A stretch of 64,000 nt of DNA, taken from positions 4,650,001-4,714,000 of the forward strand of contig NZ_LT629786.1 of the NCBI RefSeq assembly GCF_900105675.1, written 5' to 3'. The number at the start of each line of letters is the position of its first letter. The first letter of the stretch is position 1. The position numbers and the translations under genes were made by a program. This stretch comes from Pseudomonas synxantha. GTDB taxonomy: Bacteria > Pseudomonadota > Gammaproteobacteria > Pseudomonadales > Pseudomonadaceae. The notes beneath the pieces are model-generated. The model saw nothing but the letters and a program-made list of their open reading frames with translations. It was not told the DNA's origin and did not search any database. This document shows positions 25,658 to 34,767 of the stretch, in pieces.

Positions 25658-27796
25658 ATGTTCGACACCCTCTCCATTCGCTTGAAAATCGTGCTGCTGT
25701 CCGGTCTTTGCCTGTTGGGGGTCATTGCACTGGTGGTCGGCATCAATATCTACAACACCAACCAGAATGACCTATTGGTCAGTGACTCAAGCTCACGAAT
25801 GCTGACCGCCAGCGTGGAACAGCTGCTGCAAGCCAAGGCAGCCGAACAGGCCGGGCACTTACAAAAGACCTTCGGTGAAAACCTGCTGGTGGTTACTGCC
25901 CTCGCCGACCAGATCAAAGACCTGCGTCAGCTGGGGACCAAGCGCTCTCTTGAAGCCGGCGCCCTGCGCGAAGAAATCAACCAGAGCGTAAAAACCGCAT
26001 TCGAGCGCAACACCAAGGTACTGGGTATCTGGCTGTCATTCGAACCCAACGGGCTGGACGGCAAAGACAGCGAATTCGTCGACGACAAAGCGCGCGTCTC
26101 CAACGAAAAAGGCCGCTTTTCCAGCTACTGGAGCCGTGCAGGTGGTGAAGGCCTCAACACCATCATGGTCGAGGATGACTTGACCAAGACCACCCTCAAC
26201 CTCAGCGGCACGCCCTACAACATTTGGTATACCTGCCCACGGGACACCCGCAGCACCTGCCTGCTGGACCCGTACGAAGACACTGTGGCTGGCAAACCTG
26301 TGCTGATGACCACCATTTCCCTGCCACTGATCGTCGATGGCAAAGTCATTGGCGTCGTCGGCATCGATATCGCCCTCACGGCCCTGCAAGCGACTACCGA
26401 TGCCGCGCAGAAAGATCTTTTCAACGGCGCAGCGCACCTGGAGATTCTGTCCAGCACTGGCTTGATCGCGGCCTATAGCGGTGAACCGGCCAAGGTAGGC
26501 AAGAACCTGATCGATAGCCTCGGCGCCGAAGGCAAGGAAATCGTGCAACTGCTCGCCAATGACCGGCCAGTGATCCGCGGGCAGAACGACATCATTCGCG
26601 CCGTGTACCCGGTCAAGCCGATTGCCGACGCCAAGTCCTGGGGCGTGGTGATCAAACTGCCGAAAGCCGTGATGCTGGCCGATAACGTCAAGCTGCAAGC
26701 GGTACTCGACGAAGCCCAGGCCAGCGGTACCCTCAAAGCCTTGCTGGTGGCGGCGGCTGCCGGCCTGTTGGGCTTGCTGCTGATCTGGCTGACCGCCACC
26801 GGCGTCACCCGGCCGATCAACAGCGTCGCCGCGATGCTCAAGGACATCGCCAGCGGCGACGGCGACCTCACCCAACGCCTGGCGTACGCCAAGAAAGACG
26901 AACTGGGCGAGTTGGTGAACTGGTTCAACCGCTTCCTCGACAAGCTGCAACCGACCATCGCGCAGATCAAGCAAAGCATTACCGAAGCCCGTGGTACGGC
27001 GGATCAGTCCTCGGCCATTGCGCGCCAGACCAGCGAAGGCATGCAGGTGCAGTTCCGCGAAATCGACCAGGTGGCGACCGCCTCCAATGAAATGAGCGCC
27101 ACTGCCCATGACGTCGCCAACAGCGCCTCGAATGCTGCCAGCGCGGCACGCGGTGCCGATCAGTCGGCCCGCGAAGGCATGTCGATCATCGAGCAGAGCA
27201 CCCGTGATATCACCACCCTTGCCGAGGAAGTCAGCAAAGCGGTGACCGAAGTCGAAGCCCTGGCGGTCAACAGTGAACAGATTGGCTCGGTTCTGGAGGT
27301 GATCCGCAGCATCGCCGAACAGACCAACCTGCTTGCATTGAACGCCGCGATTGAAGCGGCACGCGCCGGCGAAAGCGGGCGTGGCTTTGCGGTGGTTGCC
27401 GACGAAGTACGCAACCTGGCCAAGCGCACCCAGGATTCGGTCGAGGAAATCCGCCTGGTGATCGAACGTATCCAGAGCGGCACCCGAGGCGTGGTAGCGA
27501 CCATGCACTCCAGCCAGCAACAGGCCCAGAGCAATGCCGGGCAGATCCACCAGGCGGTGCAGGCCCTGGGCAAGATCAGTGACGCGGTCACGGTGATCAG
27601 CGACATGAACCTGCAAATCGCCAGTGCCGCCGAAGAGCAGAGCGCAGTGGCCGAAGAGGTCAACCGCAACGTCTCGGCGATTCGCACCGTGACCGAAACC
27701 CTCACCGGCCAGGCCACGGAATCGGCGGCGATCAGCAGCCAGCTCAATGCACTGGCCAGCCAGCAGATGAAGTTGATGGATCAGTTCAGGGTGTAA
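25658..27796 (+). CDS. Methyl-accepting chemotaxis protein with double-Cache sensor
   Basis: A 712-residue chemoreceptor. TM1 at about residues 11-31 ([19 protein letters not shown]); a periplasmic dCache_1 domain to about 365 with [21 protein letters not shown] and [11 protein letters not shown]2 ([19 protein letters not shown]); HAMP; and the signalling hairpin tip [21 protein letters not shown]. The pocket retains WY and the two acidic positions seen in amine/amino-acid dCache sensors. The Arg expected before WY in the amino-acid motif appears to be Asn, so the ligand may not be a standard amino acid. An in-frame GTG lies at 25646. Confidence 0.93.
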   Translation: MFDTLSIRLKIVLLSGLCLLGVIALVVGINIYNTNQNDLLVSDSSSRMLTASVEQLLQAKAAEQAGHLQKTFGENLLVVTALADQIKDLRQLGTKRSLEAGALREEINQSVKTAFERNTKVLGIWLSFEPNGLDGKDSEFVDDKARVSNEKGRFSSYWSRAGGEGLNTIMVEDDLTKTTLNLSGTPYNIWYTCPRDTRSTCLLDPYEDTVAGKPVLMTTISLPLIVDGKVIGVVGIDIALTALQATTDAAQKDLFNGAAHLEILSSTGLIAAYSGEPAKVGKNLIDSLGAEGKEIVQLLANDRPVIRGQNDIIRAVYPVKPIADAKSWGVVIKLPKAVMLADNVKLQAVLDEAQASGTLKALLVAAAAGLLGLLLIWLTATGVTRPINSVAAMLKDIASGDGDLTQRLAYAKKDELGELVNWFNRFLDKLQPTIAQIKQSITEARGTADQSSAIARQTSEGMQVQFREIDQVATASNEMSATAHDVANSASNAASAARGADQSAREGMSIIEQSTRDITTLAEEVSKAVTEVEALAVNSEQIGSVLEVIRSIAEQTNLLALNAAIEAARAGESGRGFAVVADEVRNLAKRTQDSVEEIRLVIERIQSGTRGVVATMHSSQQQAQSNAGQIHQAVQALGKISDAVTVISDMNLQIASAAEEQSAVAEEVNRNVSAIRTVTETLTGQATESAAISSQLNALASQQMKLMDQFRV

Positions 27797-27811
27797 TTCA
27801 CACCACAGGTC

Positions 27812-28517
27812 CAATGTGGGAGGGGGCTGCGCGACAGCCCCATGTTGACGATGTGACCGGTCCGTACAAACAGCGCAAAAGTAAGCAAAACGCTCTTGCC
27901 CAACCACTCAGCACCTCGCCCAGGCTCGGTGTGCCCGTAATCCGACATTGATTTGGGGGGCCGCCTGAGATCAAAAGCACAGCGAGGCGGCCTTAGAGCC
28001 GACCTGATCGTTGAGGCGTACGCGTACCTCTGTGGGAGCGGGCTTACCCGCGATGGTCGTTAACGATGACGCGGGAGATCAGAATGAACGCGGCGCCCTC
28101 AAGTTTTTCGCGGGCAAGCCCGCTCCCACAGAAAAGCAAAGGCGCCCCAAGCGTATCCACGATGCGAAGCGAGTCGCTCTTGATCTTGATCTCAGGCGCC
28201 CCGTTAAACCACGCTGGCCGAACGCAGGCTTGAATCCGTGGGTAACCCGGCAGGACGCCGGGTTAGCCGCCCCGCGCCATGGATGGCGCGTGGCGGCGGC
28301 CCACGGATTCAAGCCGGAGAGAGGGCATGCCGAGCCTAGGCGAGGCACCGAGTGGTGGGGCGAGGACCTTTTGCTTACTTTTGGGTCCTTCCAAAAGTAA
28401 GCCGCTGTAAGAGCGGAACCAATAGCAGCCGTGACCTAAATAACGGATATGTACTCGGTCCCCCCCAACATCCTGGTTAGCTGTCAGGCCGCCATCGGGG
28501 GCAAGCCCCCTCCCACA
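27812..28517. repeat. Long structured repeat, copy B (two inverted arms, left arm deleted)
   Basis: Left arm (about 27865-27975, inverted) holds the complement of GCTTACTTTTG, the CACTCAGCACCTCGCCCAGG linker and TCCGACATTGATTTGGGGGG, then breaks. The centre (about 27975-28150) carries a REPIN of another subtype (28031-28132). The right arm (28152-28517) has a 16-bp perfect outer stem (28227-28242 with 28300-28315), inner hairpins 28242-28265 and 28266-28297, hairpin 28373-28384/28391-28402, and a terminal REP at about 28491-28517. No gene is credible across this 738-bp gap. Confidence 0.85.
28031..28132. repeat. REPIN, GTGGGAGCGGGC subtype, in centre of copy B
   Basis: TGTGGGAGCGGGCTTACCCGCG ... 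CGCGGGCAAGCCCGCTCCCACA, separated by about 55 bp. The related pair in copy C is at 62271-62370. This subtype differs from the GGAGGGGGC REPs elsewhere in the window. Confidence 0.8.
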
Positions 28518-28534
28518 TTTTGACCGCACACCGC

Positions 28535-29098
28535 TTAGCGTCCGGTCCAGGCCTGGACGAACGGCGTCAGGTCTTCCTTCGGCGCCGTACGCGGCGGGTT
28601 CTGCGGCGTACCGAGGTAAAGAAAGCCAATCACTTCTTCACCCGCCGTCAGCCCCAAGCCTTTGGCCACATGGGCCGAGTAGGACAACTCCCCGGTCCGC
28701 CACACCGCACCAATCCCCTGCGCATAGGCCGCCAACAGGATGCCGTGGGCCGCACAGGCCGCCGCCAGCAATTGCTCGGACTTGGGCACCTTGAAGTGCT
28801 CCTGCAGGCGTGCAATCACCACCACCACCAACGGCGCACGCAGCGGGCCGTTCTGGGCCTTGTCGATGACCGCCTGGGGAGCGTCGGCATCCTGCAGGCG
28901 GGCGGCCTCGGCCAACAGCGCGCCCATCTGCTCACGGGCTGCGCCTTCTACGGTAAGGAAACGCCAAGGGCGCAGCTGACCGTGGTCGGGCGCACGCATG
29001 GCGGCGGCGAACAACAGGTCGCGCTGCTCCTGGGTCGGTGCCGGTTCCAGCAGACGTGGCACGGAAACACGGTTGAGCAAAGCGTCGAGAGCCTGCAT
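28535..29098 (-). CDS. NAD(P)H nitroreductase, YdjA-like
   Basis: A 187-residue FMN-dependent nitroreductase-family protein. Features are MQALDALLNRVSVPRL with the FMN-phosphate binding RxS, MRAPDHGQLRPWRFLTVEG (the DHGxLxPWRF motif of YdjA), AAHGILLAAYAQGIGAVWRTG and the C-terminal GFLYLGTPQ. Length matches E. coli YdjA (183). The natural substrate is unknown. GGAGGTGG precedes the ATG. It is divergent from the DUF1111 operon and ends next to the structured repeat. Confidence 0.9.
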   Translation of the reverse strand: MQALDALLNRVSVPRLLEPAPTQEQRDLLFAAAMRAPDHGQLRPWRFLTVEGAAREQMGALLAEAARLQDADAPQAVIDKAQNGPLRAPLVVVVIARLQEHFKVPKSEQLLAAACAAHGILLAAYAQGIGAVWRTGELSYSAHVAKGLGLTAGEEVIGFLYLGTPQNPPRTAPKEDLTPFVQAWTGR

Positions 29099-29161
29099 TG
29101 GCCACCTCCAGAAAAAAATGTGCAGTCATTCTAGCGGGAATGAATCCGGATGCCACCAAAC

Positions 29162-29178
29162 GATAATTGCTCTTATTC
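29162..29178. promoter_or_regulatory. Weak Fur-like site upstream of the DUF1111 operon
   Basis: GATAATTGCTCTTATTC has two near-palindromic NATWAT-like halves 61 bp before the operon start. Imelysin-type operons are commonly iron-regulated, but this match is imperfect. Confidence 0.35.
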
Positions 29179-29238
29179 AAACCGCCCTGCCCTGTTAGAC
29201 TTTGCGACCGTATTTTCCGCCCTTGTCCAGGAATCTCG

Positions 29239-30678
29239 ATGTTCCGTTCGCTCCTCTGCCTGTCCGCAGCGTTGATGGCTTTAAGCCTGACCGCTTGCGA
29301 CGATGCCCCCCGCTTCACCAAGGCCGAGCCTGGTGAGTCGCGGTCAGGTGGTGCAACGACGGTGAACAAGCGCGACCAGAACGCCTTTTCCCTGCCCTCG
29401 GCCAACCTGGCGCCCACCCGCCGCCTGGATTTCAGCGTCGGTAACAGTTTCTTCCGCAGCCCCTGGGTGATTGCGCCGTCCACCACCACGGCACGGGATG
29501 GCCTGGGCCCGCTGTTCAATACCAACGCCTGCCAGAACTGCCATATCAAGGACGGTCGGGGCCATCCGCCGCTGCCTGATGCGCCGAATGCGGTGTCGAT
29601 GCTGGTGCGCCTCTCCATCCCTCTCTCCATTACAGAGCAGCCCCCCTACGCCAAGCTCATCGAACAGCTCGGCGTGGTGCCCGAGCCGGTGTATGGCGGG
29701 CAGTTGCAGGACATGTCCGTGCCGGGCGTCGTGCCGGAAGGCAAGGTGCGGGTCGACTACAGCCCTGTCCAGGTCAGCTTCAAGGACGGCACCGTCGTCG
29801 AACTGCGCAAACCCGACCTGCAAATAACCCAGCTCGGCTACGGCCCGATGCATCCTGATACGCGCTTCTCCGCCCGGGTGGCACCGCCGATGATCGGCCT
29901 GGGCCTGCTCGAAGCAATCAGTGACGCCGATATCCTGCGCAACACCGACCCCAAGACCGCCGACAAAGACGCCATCGTCGGCCGCGCCAACTGGGTCTGG
30001 GATGACGCCCAGCATAAAAGCGTACTCGGGCGTTTTGGCTGGAAAGCCGGGCAACCCAACCTCAACCAACAAAATGTTCACGCGTTCTCTGGTGATATGG
30101 GCCTCACGACCTCCCTGAGACCCTTCGATGATTGCACCGATGCCCAAGTGGCCTGCAAGCAGGCGCCCAACGGCAATGGCCCAGATGGCGAGCCGGAAGT
30201 CAGCGACAACATCCTGCGCCTGGTGCTGTTCTACACCCGCAACCTCGCGGTGCCCGCGCGCCGAGGCGTCAACACGCCGCAGGTGCTGGCCGGCAAGAAC
30301 CTGTTCTACCAGGCCGGTTGCCAGGGCTGTCACAAGCCGACATTCACCACGGCCGCCAACGCCGCCGAACCGGAGCTGGCCAACCAGGTGATACGCCCCT
30401 ACAGCGACCTGTTGTTGCACGATATGGGCGAAGGCCTGGCCGACCACCGTACCGAATTCAAAGCCACTGGCCGTGACTGGCGCACCCCGCCGTTGTGGGG
30501 CATTGGCCTGACGCAAGCCGTGAGTGGTCACACCCAGTTCCTGCATGACGGCCGCGCCCGCAACCTGCTCGAGGCCGTGCTGTGGCATGGCGGGCAAGCA
30601 CAAGCGGCGCAGCAACATGTGTTGTCGTTCAATGCCGAGCAGCGTGCCGCGTTGCTGGCGTTCCTGAATTCTTTATAA
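29239..30678 (+). CDS. DUF1111 di-haem oxidoreductase-like lipoprotein
   Basis: A 479-residue exported lipoprotein (MFRSLLCLSAALMALSLTACDD, lipobox LTAC). It contains two c-type haem motifs, CQNCHIKDG (about residue 98) and CQGCHKPTF (about 364), as in the DUF1111 'thiol oxidoreductase' family, which resembles MauG/cytochrome c peroxidases. It is probably a periplasmic redox protein. It is first in a three-gene operon with an imelysin-like and a DUF1513 protein, the same order as P. aeruginosa PA4371-PA4373 (from memory). The icmP-type imelysin that I recall preceding that set is not present here. A role in iron handling is likely but unproven. Confidence 0.85.
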   Translation: MFRSLLCLSAALMALSLTACDDAPRFTKAEPGESRSGGATTVNKRDQNAFSLPSANLAPTRRLDFSVGNSFFRSPWVIAPSTTTARDGLGPLFNTNACQNCHIKDGRGHPPLPDAPNAVSMLVRLSIPLSITEQPPYAKLIEQLGVVPEPVYGGQLQDMSVPGVVPEGKVRVDYSPVQVSFKDGTVVELRKPDLQITQLGYGPMHPDTRFSARVAPPMIGLGLLEAISDADILRNTDPKTADKDAIVGRANWVWDDAQHKSVLGRFGWKAGQPNLNQQNVHAFSGDMGLTTSLRPFDDCTDAQVACKQAPNGNGPDGEPEVSDNILRLVLFYTRNLAVPARRGVNTPQVLAGKNLFYQAGCQGCHKPTFTTAANAAEPELANQVIRPYSDLLLHDMGEGLADHRTEFKATGRDWRTPPLWGIGLTQAVSGHTQFLHDGRARNLLEAVLWHGGQAQAAQQHVLSFNAEQRAALLAFLNSL

Positions 30679-30709
30679 GCTTTGCCCCACTTACAGAAGG
30701 GAGCTCGAC

Positions 30710-31774
30710 ATGTTTCGTCCCAAGTTGTTGTTCACCAGCCTGGCCGCCCTGGCGCTCGGTGCCTGCTCGCCCCAGGACCCGCAAGCGGTGACCTCGGCGG
30801 CCATCGCCAAGCAAGTGATCCTGCCGACCTACAGCCGCTGGGTTGAAGCCGACCGCCAACTGGCCGTCAGCGCCCTGGCCTACTGCCAGGGCAAGGAAAG
30901 CCTGGACACCGCCCGTGCCGACTTCCTGCACGCGCAAAAAGCCTGGGCCGAGTTGCAACCACTGTTGATCGGTCCGCTGGCCGAGGGCAACCGTGCCTGG
31001 CAGGTGCAGTTCTGGCCGGACAAGAAGAACCTGGTCGGTCGCCAGGTCGAGCAACTGGTCAGCGCCCAGCCGCAGATCGATGCCGCCGCCCTGGCTAAAT
31101 CCAGTGTCGTGGTGCAGGGCCTGTCGGCCTACGAATACATCCTCTACGACGCCAAGCCGGACGTCGCCGACCAAGCACAGAAAGCCCGCTACTGCCCACT
31201 GTTGATGGCGATCGGCGAACGCCAGAAAGTCCTGGCCGAAGAGATTCTCGCCAGCTGGAACAGCACCGACGGCATGCTCGCGCAGATGACCAAGTTCCCG
31301 AACCAGCGCTACGCTGATTCCCACGAGGCCATTGCCGACCTGCTGCGCGTGCAAGTGACTGCCCTGGACACCCTGAAGAAAAAACTCGGCACGCCCATGG
31401 GCCGCCAGACCAAGGGCATCCCGCAACCGTTCCAGGCCGATGCATGGCGCAGCCAGTCGTCGCTGCAAAGCCTGGAGGCGAGCCTCGCCGCGGCCCAGAC
31501 CGTGTGGGTCGGCGTCGACAACAAAGGCTTGCGTGGCCTGCTGCCGGCGGATCAGAAGCCGTTGGCCGAGAAGATCGACGCTGCCTATGCCGCATCTCTG
31601 AAACTGTTCGCCAGCAACCAGCGCAGCCTCAACGAACTATTGAACGATGACGCCGGGCGCCAGCAGCTCAACGACATCTACGACAGCCTCAACGTGGTCC
31701 ACCGCCTGCACGAAGGCGAGCTGGCCAAGGCCCTGGGAATCCAACTGGGCTTCAACGCCAACGACGGTGACTGA
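30710..31774 (+). CDS. Imelysin-family lipoprotein
   Basis: A 354-residue lipoprotein (LALGACSP lipobox) with the all-helical imelysin/IrpA fold, seen in TYSRWVEADRQLAVSALAYC and AQKAWAELQPLLIGPL. The GxHxxE motif expected in metal-binding imelysins reads GLSAYEYILYD here, with Ser in place of His. The putative metal site is therefore incomplete and protease activity unlikely. It is 31 bp after the DUF1111 gene and its stop overlaps the next start by one base. A substrate-binding or structural role in periplasmic iron uptake is the best guess. Confidence 0.88.
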   Translation: MFRPKLLFTSLAALALGACSPQDPQAVTSAAIAKQVILPTYSRWVEADRQLAVSALAYCQGKESLDTARADFLHAQKAWAELQPLLIGPLAEGNRAWQVQFWPDKKNLVGRQVEQLVSAQPQIDAAALAKSSVVVQGLSAYEYILYDAKPDVADQAQKARYCPLLMAIGERQKVLAEEILASWNSTDGMLAQMTKFPNQRYADSHEAIADLLRVQVTALDTLKKKLGTPMGRQTKGIPQPFQADAWRSQSSLQSLEASLAAAQTVWVGVDNKGLRGLLPADQKPLAEKIDAAYAASLKLFASNQRSLNELLNDDAGRQQLNDIYDSLNVVHRLHEGELAKALGIQLGFNANDGD

Positions 31775-32874
31775 TGATGCTCAGGCGACAGGCTTTGGCG
31801 GTGGGCAGCGTGCTGCTCAGCGCCCTTACGTTGGGCGGCTGGACGCTGTTCAAAGGCAAGGATAAAGGCCCGCTGCTGCTGTCGGCGCGGGATGATGCCG
31901 ACGGCAAGCACTACGCCGTCGGCTATCGCCTGGATGGCAAGCAGGTGTTTGCCACCCAGGTCGACCAGCGTTGCCACGACATCGTCAACCATCCGACGCT
32001 GCCGATTGCGCTGTTCGTCGCCCGCCGCCCGGGCACCGAGAGTTACCTGATCGACCTGCGTGATGGCGCGCTGCTGCAAACCATCAGTTCGAACGCCAAC
32101 CGCCATTTCTACGGGCATGCGGTGATCCATAGGAGCGGCGACTGGCTGTACGCCACCGAGAACGACACGTCCGACCCCGGCCGCGGCCTGTTGGGTGTGT
32201 ATAAGTTCGAAGGCGAGCGGCTGGTGCATAGTGGCGAGATTTCCACCCACGGCATCGGCCCGCATCAGGTCTCCTGGATGCCCGACGGCGAAACCCTGGT
32301 GGTGGCCAACGGCGGTATTCGTACCGAAGCCGAAAGCCGGATAGAGATGAATCTCAACGCCATGGAGCCGAGCCTGGTGCTGATGCATCGCGATGGCACC
32401 TTGATCAGCAAGGAAACCCTGGGCCAGCAGATGAACAGCGTGCGCCATATGGGCATCGCCAACGATGGCACTATCCTTACCGGGCAGCAGTTCATGGGGC
32501 CGTCCCAGGAACGCTCGGAGTTGCTGGCGATCAAGCGCCCAGGCCAGCCTTTCGTGGCGTTCCCGGTGGCTGATGAGCAGTTGCAGGCGATGGGGCACTA
32601 CACCGCCAGCGTAGCGGTACACAGCGAACTGCGCCTGGTGGCCCTGACCGCGCCACGGGGCAATCGTTTCTTCATTTGGGACATGGACAGCGCCGAGCTG
32701 CGCCTGGATGGGCCGCTCCCCGACTGCGCCGGTGTGGGTGCAGTGGCCGATGGGTTCGTCGTCACGTCAGGCCAAGGGCGTTGCCGCTTCTATGATTGCC
32801 GCCAGACAACGTTGCTGGCCAAGCCGCTGGAATTACCGGCCGGCTTTTGGGATAACCACCTGCACCTGATCTGA
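31774..32874 (+). CDS. DUF1513 beta-propeller periplasmic protein
   Basis: A 366-residue protein with a twin-Arg-like N-terminus (MMLRRQALAVGSVLLSALTLGG) and repeated beta-propeller blades (HPTLPIALFVARRPG, VIHRSGDWLYATEND, GIGPHQVSWMPDGETLVVANGGI, NSVRHMGIANDGT). DUF1513 proteins are regularly found after DUF1111 and imelysin genes. The start overlaps the imelysin stop (TGATG), so translation is coupled. Function unknown; possibly scaffolds the other two at the membrane. A second ATG follows at 31777. Confidence 0.88.
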   Translation: MMLRRQALAVGSVLLSALTLGGWTLFKGKDKGPLLLSARDDADGKHYAVGYRLDGKQVFATQVDQRCHDIVNHPTLPIALFVARRPGTESYLIDLRDGALLQTISSNANRHFYGHAVIHRSGDWLYATENDTSDPGRGLLGVYKFEGERLVHSGEISTHGIGPHQVSWMPDGETLVVANGGIRTEAESRIEMNLNAMEPSLVLMHRDGTLISKETLGQQMNSVRHMGIANDGTILTGQQFMGPSQERSELLAIKRPGQPFVAFPVADEQLQAMGHYTASVAVHSELRLVALTAPRGNRFFIWDMDSAELRLDGPLPDCAGVGAVADGFVVTSGQGRCRFYDCRQTTLLAKPLELPAGFWDNHLHLI

Positions 32875-32902
32875 AATCCCCCTCTGTAGGAGCTTCAGGC
32901 GT

Positions 32903-32937
32903 AAAAAAAGGGCCTCGCATCGCAAGGCCCTTTTTTT
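32903..32937. terminator. Bidirectional terminator
   Basis: AGGGCCT / AGGCCCT stem with flanking A7 and T7 runs, between the DUF1513 gene and the convergent small membrane protein gene. Confidence 0.92.
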
Positions 32938-32950
32938 GAGGGCAATCGTT

Positions 32951-33178
32951 TCAACTCTGCGGCTTCATCGCTTGAGACATCCCGAACATGAATAACAGCA
33001 ACTCATGATCAGGCTTGGCCGCCACACTTGCCTTGGCAATGCGTGGCAACAGGCATTGCCCACCGCCATCTACCGCACTGAGCACTTGTGTGCGAGGTTG
33101 TTCCCACACCGCCAGGGCCAGGGCTGAAACGCCCAACGCCCCGACCAGGAACAAACCTCGTGCTATTTCTAGCTTCAT
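32951..33178 (-). CDS. Small membrane-anchored protein, unknown function
   Basis: A 75-residue protein with one N-terminal hydrophobic helix (GLFLVGALGVSALALAVW) and a short periplasmic tail containing GGGQCLLPRIAKA and a Met-rich end (LLLFMFGMSQAMK). The start codon overlaps the stop of the upstream kinase gene (ATGA), strong evidence that it is real and in the ColRS-linked operon. No family recognised. Confidence 0.7.
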   Translation of the reverse strand: MKLEIARGLFLVGALGVSALALAVWEQPRTQVLSAVDGGGQCLLPRIAKASVAAKPDHELLLFMFGMSQAMKPQS

Positions 33179-33894
33179 CTGATTAAACCCTTGATAGCGC
33201 TGCCAAACGCCGTCTCGTAAAAGTAGCTGAGTTTTTTCCAGTCGGTATCATTCCACGACGAATGGCGGCGCAATTGCAGCATGTCATGGGAGGCGGCCCG
33301 ATAAGCGGTCAAGCGTTGGCGACATTTTTCAAAGTCCAACAGGGCCACTTCTACAGTCGCCGCCTCGGGCTCGCCGGTGACCCGCACGAAGATGTGCTTG
33401 ATATACAAGCAACCGTGCTGCCAGCGGCCTTTGTGCATGCGGGCCAGGGTGCCGGCCAATTCCTGCAGCAAGCGCTCGTGGACGGCCTCGCCATACTGCT
33501 CACGGCCGCCAGCGGCGTACCAGTTTTCGATCTCGTCGAAACCGTCCAGGGACGCAGTGACCAGCAGGGCCTTCCATTGGTGCTCCGGGTCGCGTCGCGC
33601 CTCGCAGAACACCAGCTCCGGCACGCGCACATCCAGCAAACGCAGGCCCTTGAGGGCATCACGTTCACGTAGCACGGTCGGGCGCCCAAAGGGGTGCAGC
33701 CAACTGCGGTAAATGTGGCCGGTCTGGCGCTTGCTATAGAGCAACCGCCCGTTGGGGCCTACCACACGCTGCACGCCGCTTTCGCCACCACGTCGGCGAT
33801 TGGGTTCTTCAACCCACTCGCCTTGCTGACGCCAGAAAAAATCAAATCGTTCTTCGGGAGCTACATGACTGCCTGCTACGCACTCAACTGCCAT
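33175..33894 (-). CDS. inaA: LPS kinase of the Kdo/WaaP (InaA/WapQ) family
   Basis: A 239-residue protein-kinase-like enzyme expected to phosphorylate LPS core sugars. Visible motifs are the lysine strand LYSKRQTGHIYRS, LARMHKGRWQHGCLYIKHIFV (catalytic-loop region HG-LY-KHIF) and ALLDFEKCR (the DFG-like metal motif). I start at ATG 33894 (MAVECVAG) with AGAGGT upstream, because the longer frame overlaps warA. It lies 4 bp after warA. In P. fluorescens WCS365 the equivalent pair orf222-wapQ follows colRS. Confidence 0.9.
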   Translation of the reverse strand: MAVECVAGSHVAPEERFDFFWRQQGEWVEEPNRRRGGESGVQRVVGPNGRLLYSKRQTGHIYRSWLHPFGRPTVLRERDALKGLRLLDVRVPELVFCEARRDPEHQWKALLVTASLDGFDEIENWYAAGGREQYGEAVHERLLQELAGTLARMHKGRWQHGCLYIKHIFVRVTGEPEAATVEVALLDFEKCRQRLTAYRAASHDMLQLRRHSSWNDTDWKKLSYFYETAFGSAIKGLIR

Positions 33895-33898
33895 CCTG

Positions 33899-34579
33899 TT
33901 ACCTCTTGCGCAATACATATACTCGCCACATGGCGTAGAGCGGTATGAAGTCCAGGGATTCCTGAACACGGAAACCGGCCTGCTCGAATTCTGCCTCGAC
34001 AGTAGCAGCCGGTAACACAAACCGGTTTTGGTAACCTTCCTGCTCACCTCGTTTGCGACGACGTACTTCGCTGCGCTTGCGCTTCCAGGCCTTGAAATTG
34101 CCGTCTACCCACAGCGAAATAATCACGCTGTCACGGGTAACCCGCTGAAACTCGCGCAATATTGTCAGCCTGTGCTCAGGTTCACCGATGTGGTGCATCA
34201 AGCGCATGCAGAAAATACTGTCGACGGAGTTATCTGGCAAATCGATATCAAAGGCAGATGTCTGCAAAGGGCGTACCCGTTTCACCACATCCGCCGGTTG
34301 GGCGGTGGTGGCGATCTTTAACATCGACGCCGAATTGTCAGCCCCGATAATTACACGATTGGGTTTTTCGGCCAGCAACGGCCAGAAGCGTCCAGCGCCA
34401 CAAGGCAGATCCAGCACCAGGCCGGGTTCACCGGCCATGGCCAGCGCACCGCGCGCCAGTTGCTCGTCGCGTTTGTGGGACAACCGGCGAGCCAGATTGT
34501 CCTGATGTTTGAGCAAATATTGTTGCGCGTGTTGATCGTCGTACTTTTCGGAAAATTCCAACTTGATTGGGGAAGGCAT
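33899..34579 (-). CDS. warA: Class I SAM methyltransferase (WarA/Orf222-like)
   Basis: A 226-residue methyltransferase: motif I is VLDLPCGAGRFWPLLA (about residues 55-70), followed by GADNSASMLKIA, FDIDLPDNSVDSIFCMRLMHHI (motif IV/post-I region) and RVTRDSVIISLWVDG. Its place downstream of colS and upstream of an InaA-type kinase matches the P. aeruginosa and P. fluorescens colRS clusters, where it affects LPS and root or host interactions. The methyl acceptor is unknown. GGAG precedes the ATG. Confidence 0.88.
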   Translation of the reverse strand: MPSPIKLEFSEKYDDQHAQQYLLKHQDNLARRLSHKRDEQLARGALAMAGEPGLVLDLPCGAGRFWPLLAEKPNRVIIGADNSASMLKIATTAQPADVVKRVRPLQTSAFDIDLPDNSVDSIFCMRLMHHIGEPEHRLTILREFQRVTRDSVIISLWVDGNFKAWKRKRSEVRRRKRGEQEGYQNRFVLPAATVEAEFEQAGFRVQESLDFIPLYAMWRVYVLRKR

Positions 34580-34767
34580 CGCACGTCTCCAGTAACTGAT
34601 GCCTACAACCTTATGCAGCGAACTGTGATCAACAGGTCAACTCATTGTGAAAATCTTGTCCTGTCCAACTGCATACATTTCAAGACTTTACAGAAACATT
34701 CAGTAGCATGGGGCCATCTTCGCTGAAAAGCGGGCAGTCTGCATTAGCAAAACGACAGACTGAACGG
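34580..34767. promoter_or_regulatory. colS-warA intergenic region with a possible ColR half-site
   Basis: The 188-bp gap contains, on the minus strand, ATTTTCAC (34647-34654), one base off the TTTTTCAC core reported for ColR sites. This is consistent with separate ColR control of warA/inaA. No terminator was evident. Confidence 0.35.

Noticed and set aside
26036..27907. Long minus-strand frame opposite the chemoreceptor
   Set aside because: Antisense shadow; composition not protein-like and no ribosome site.
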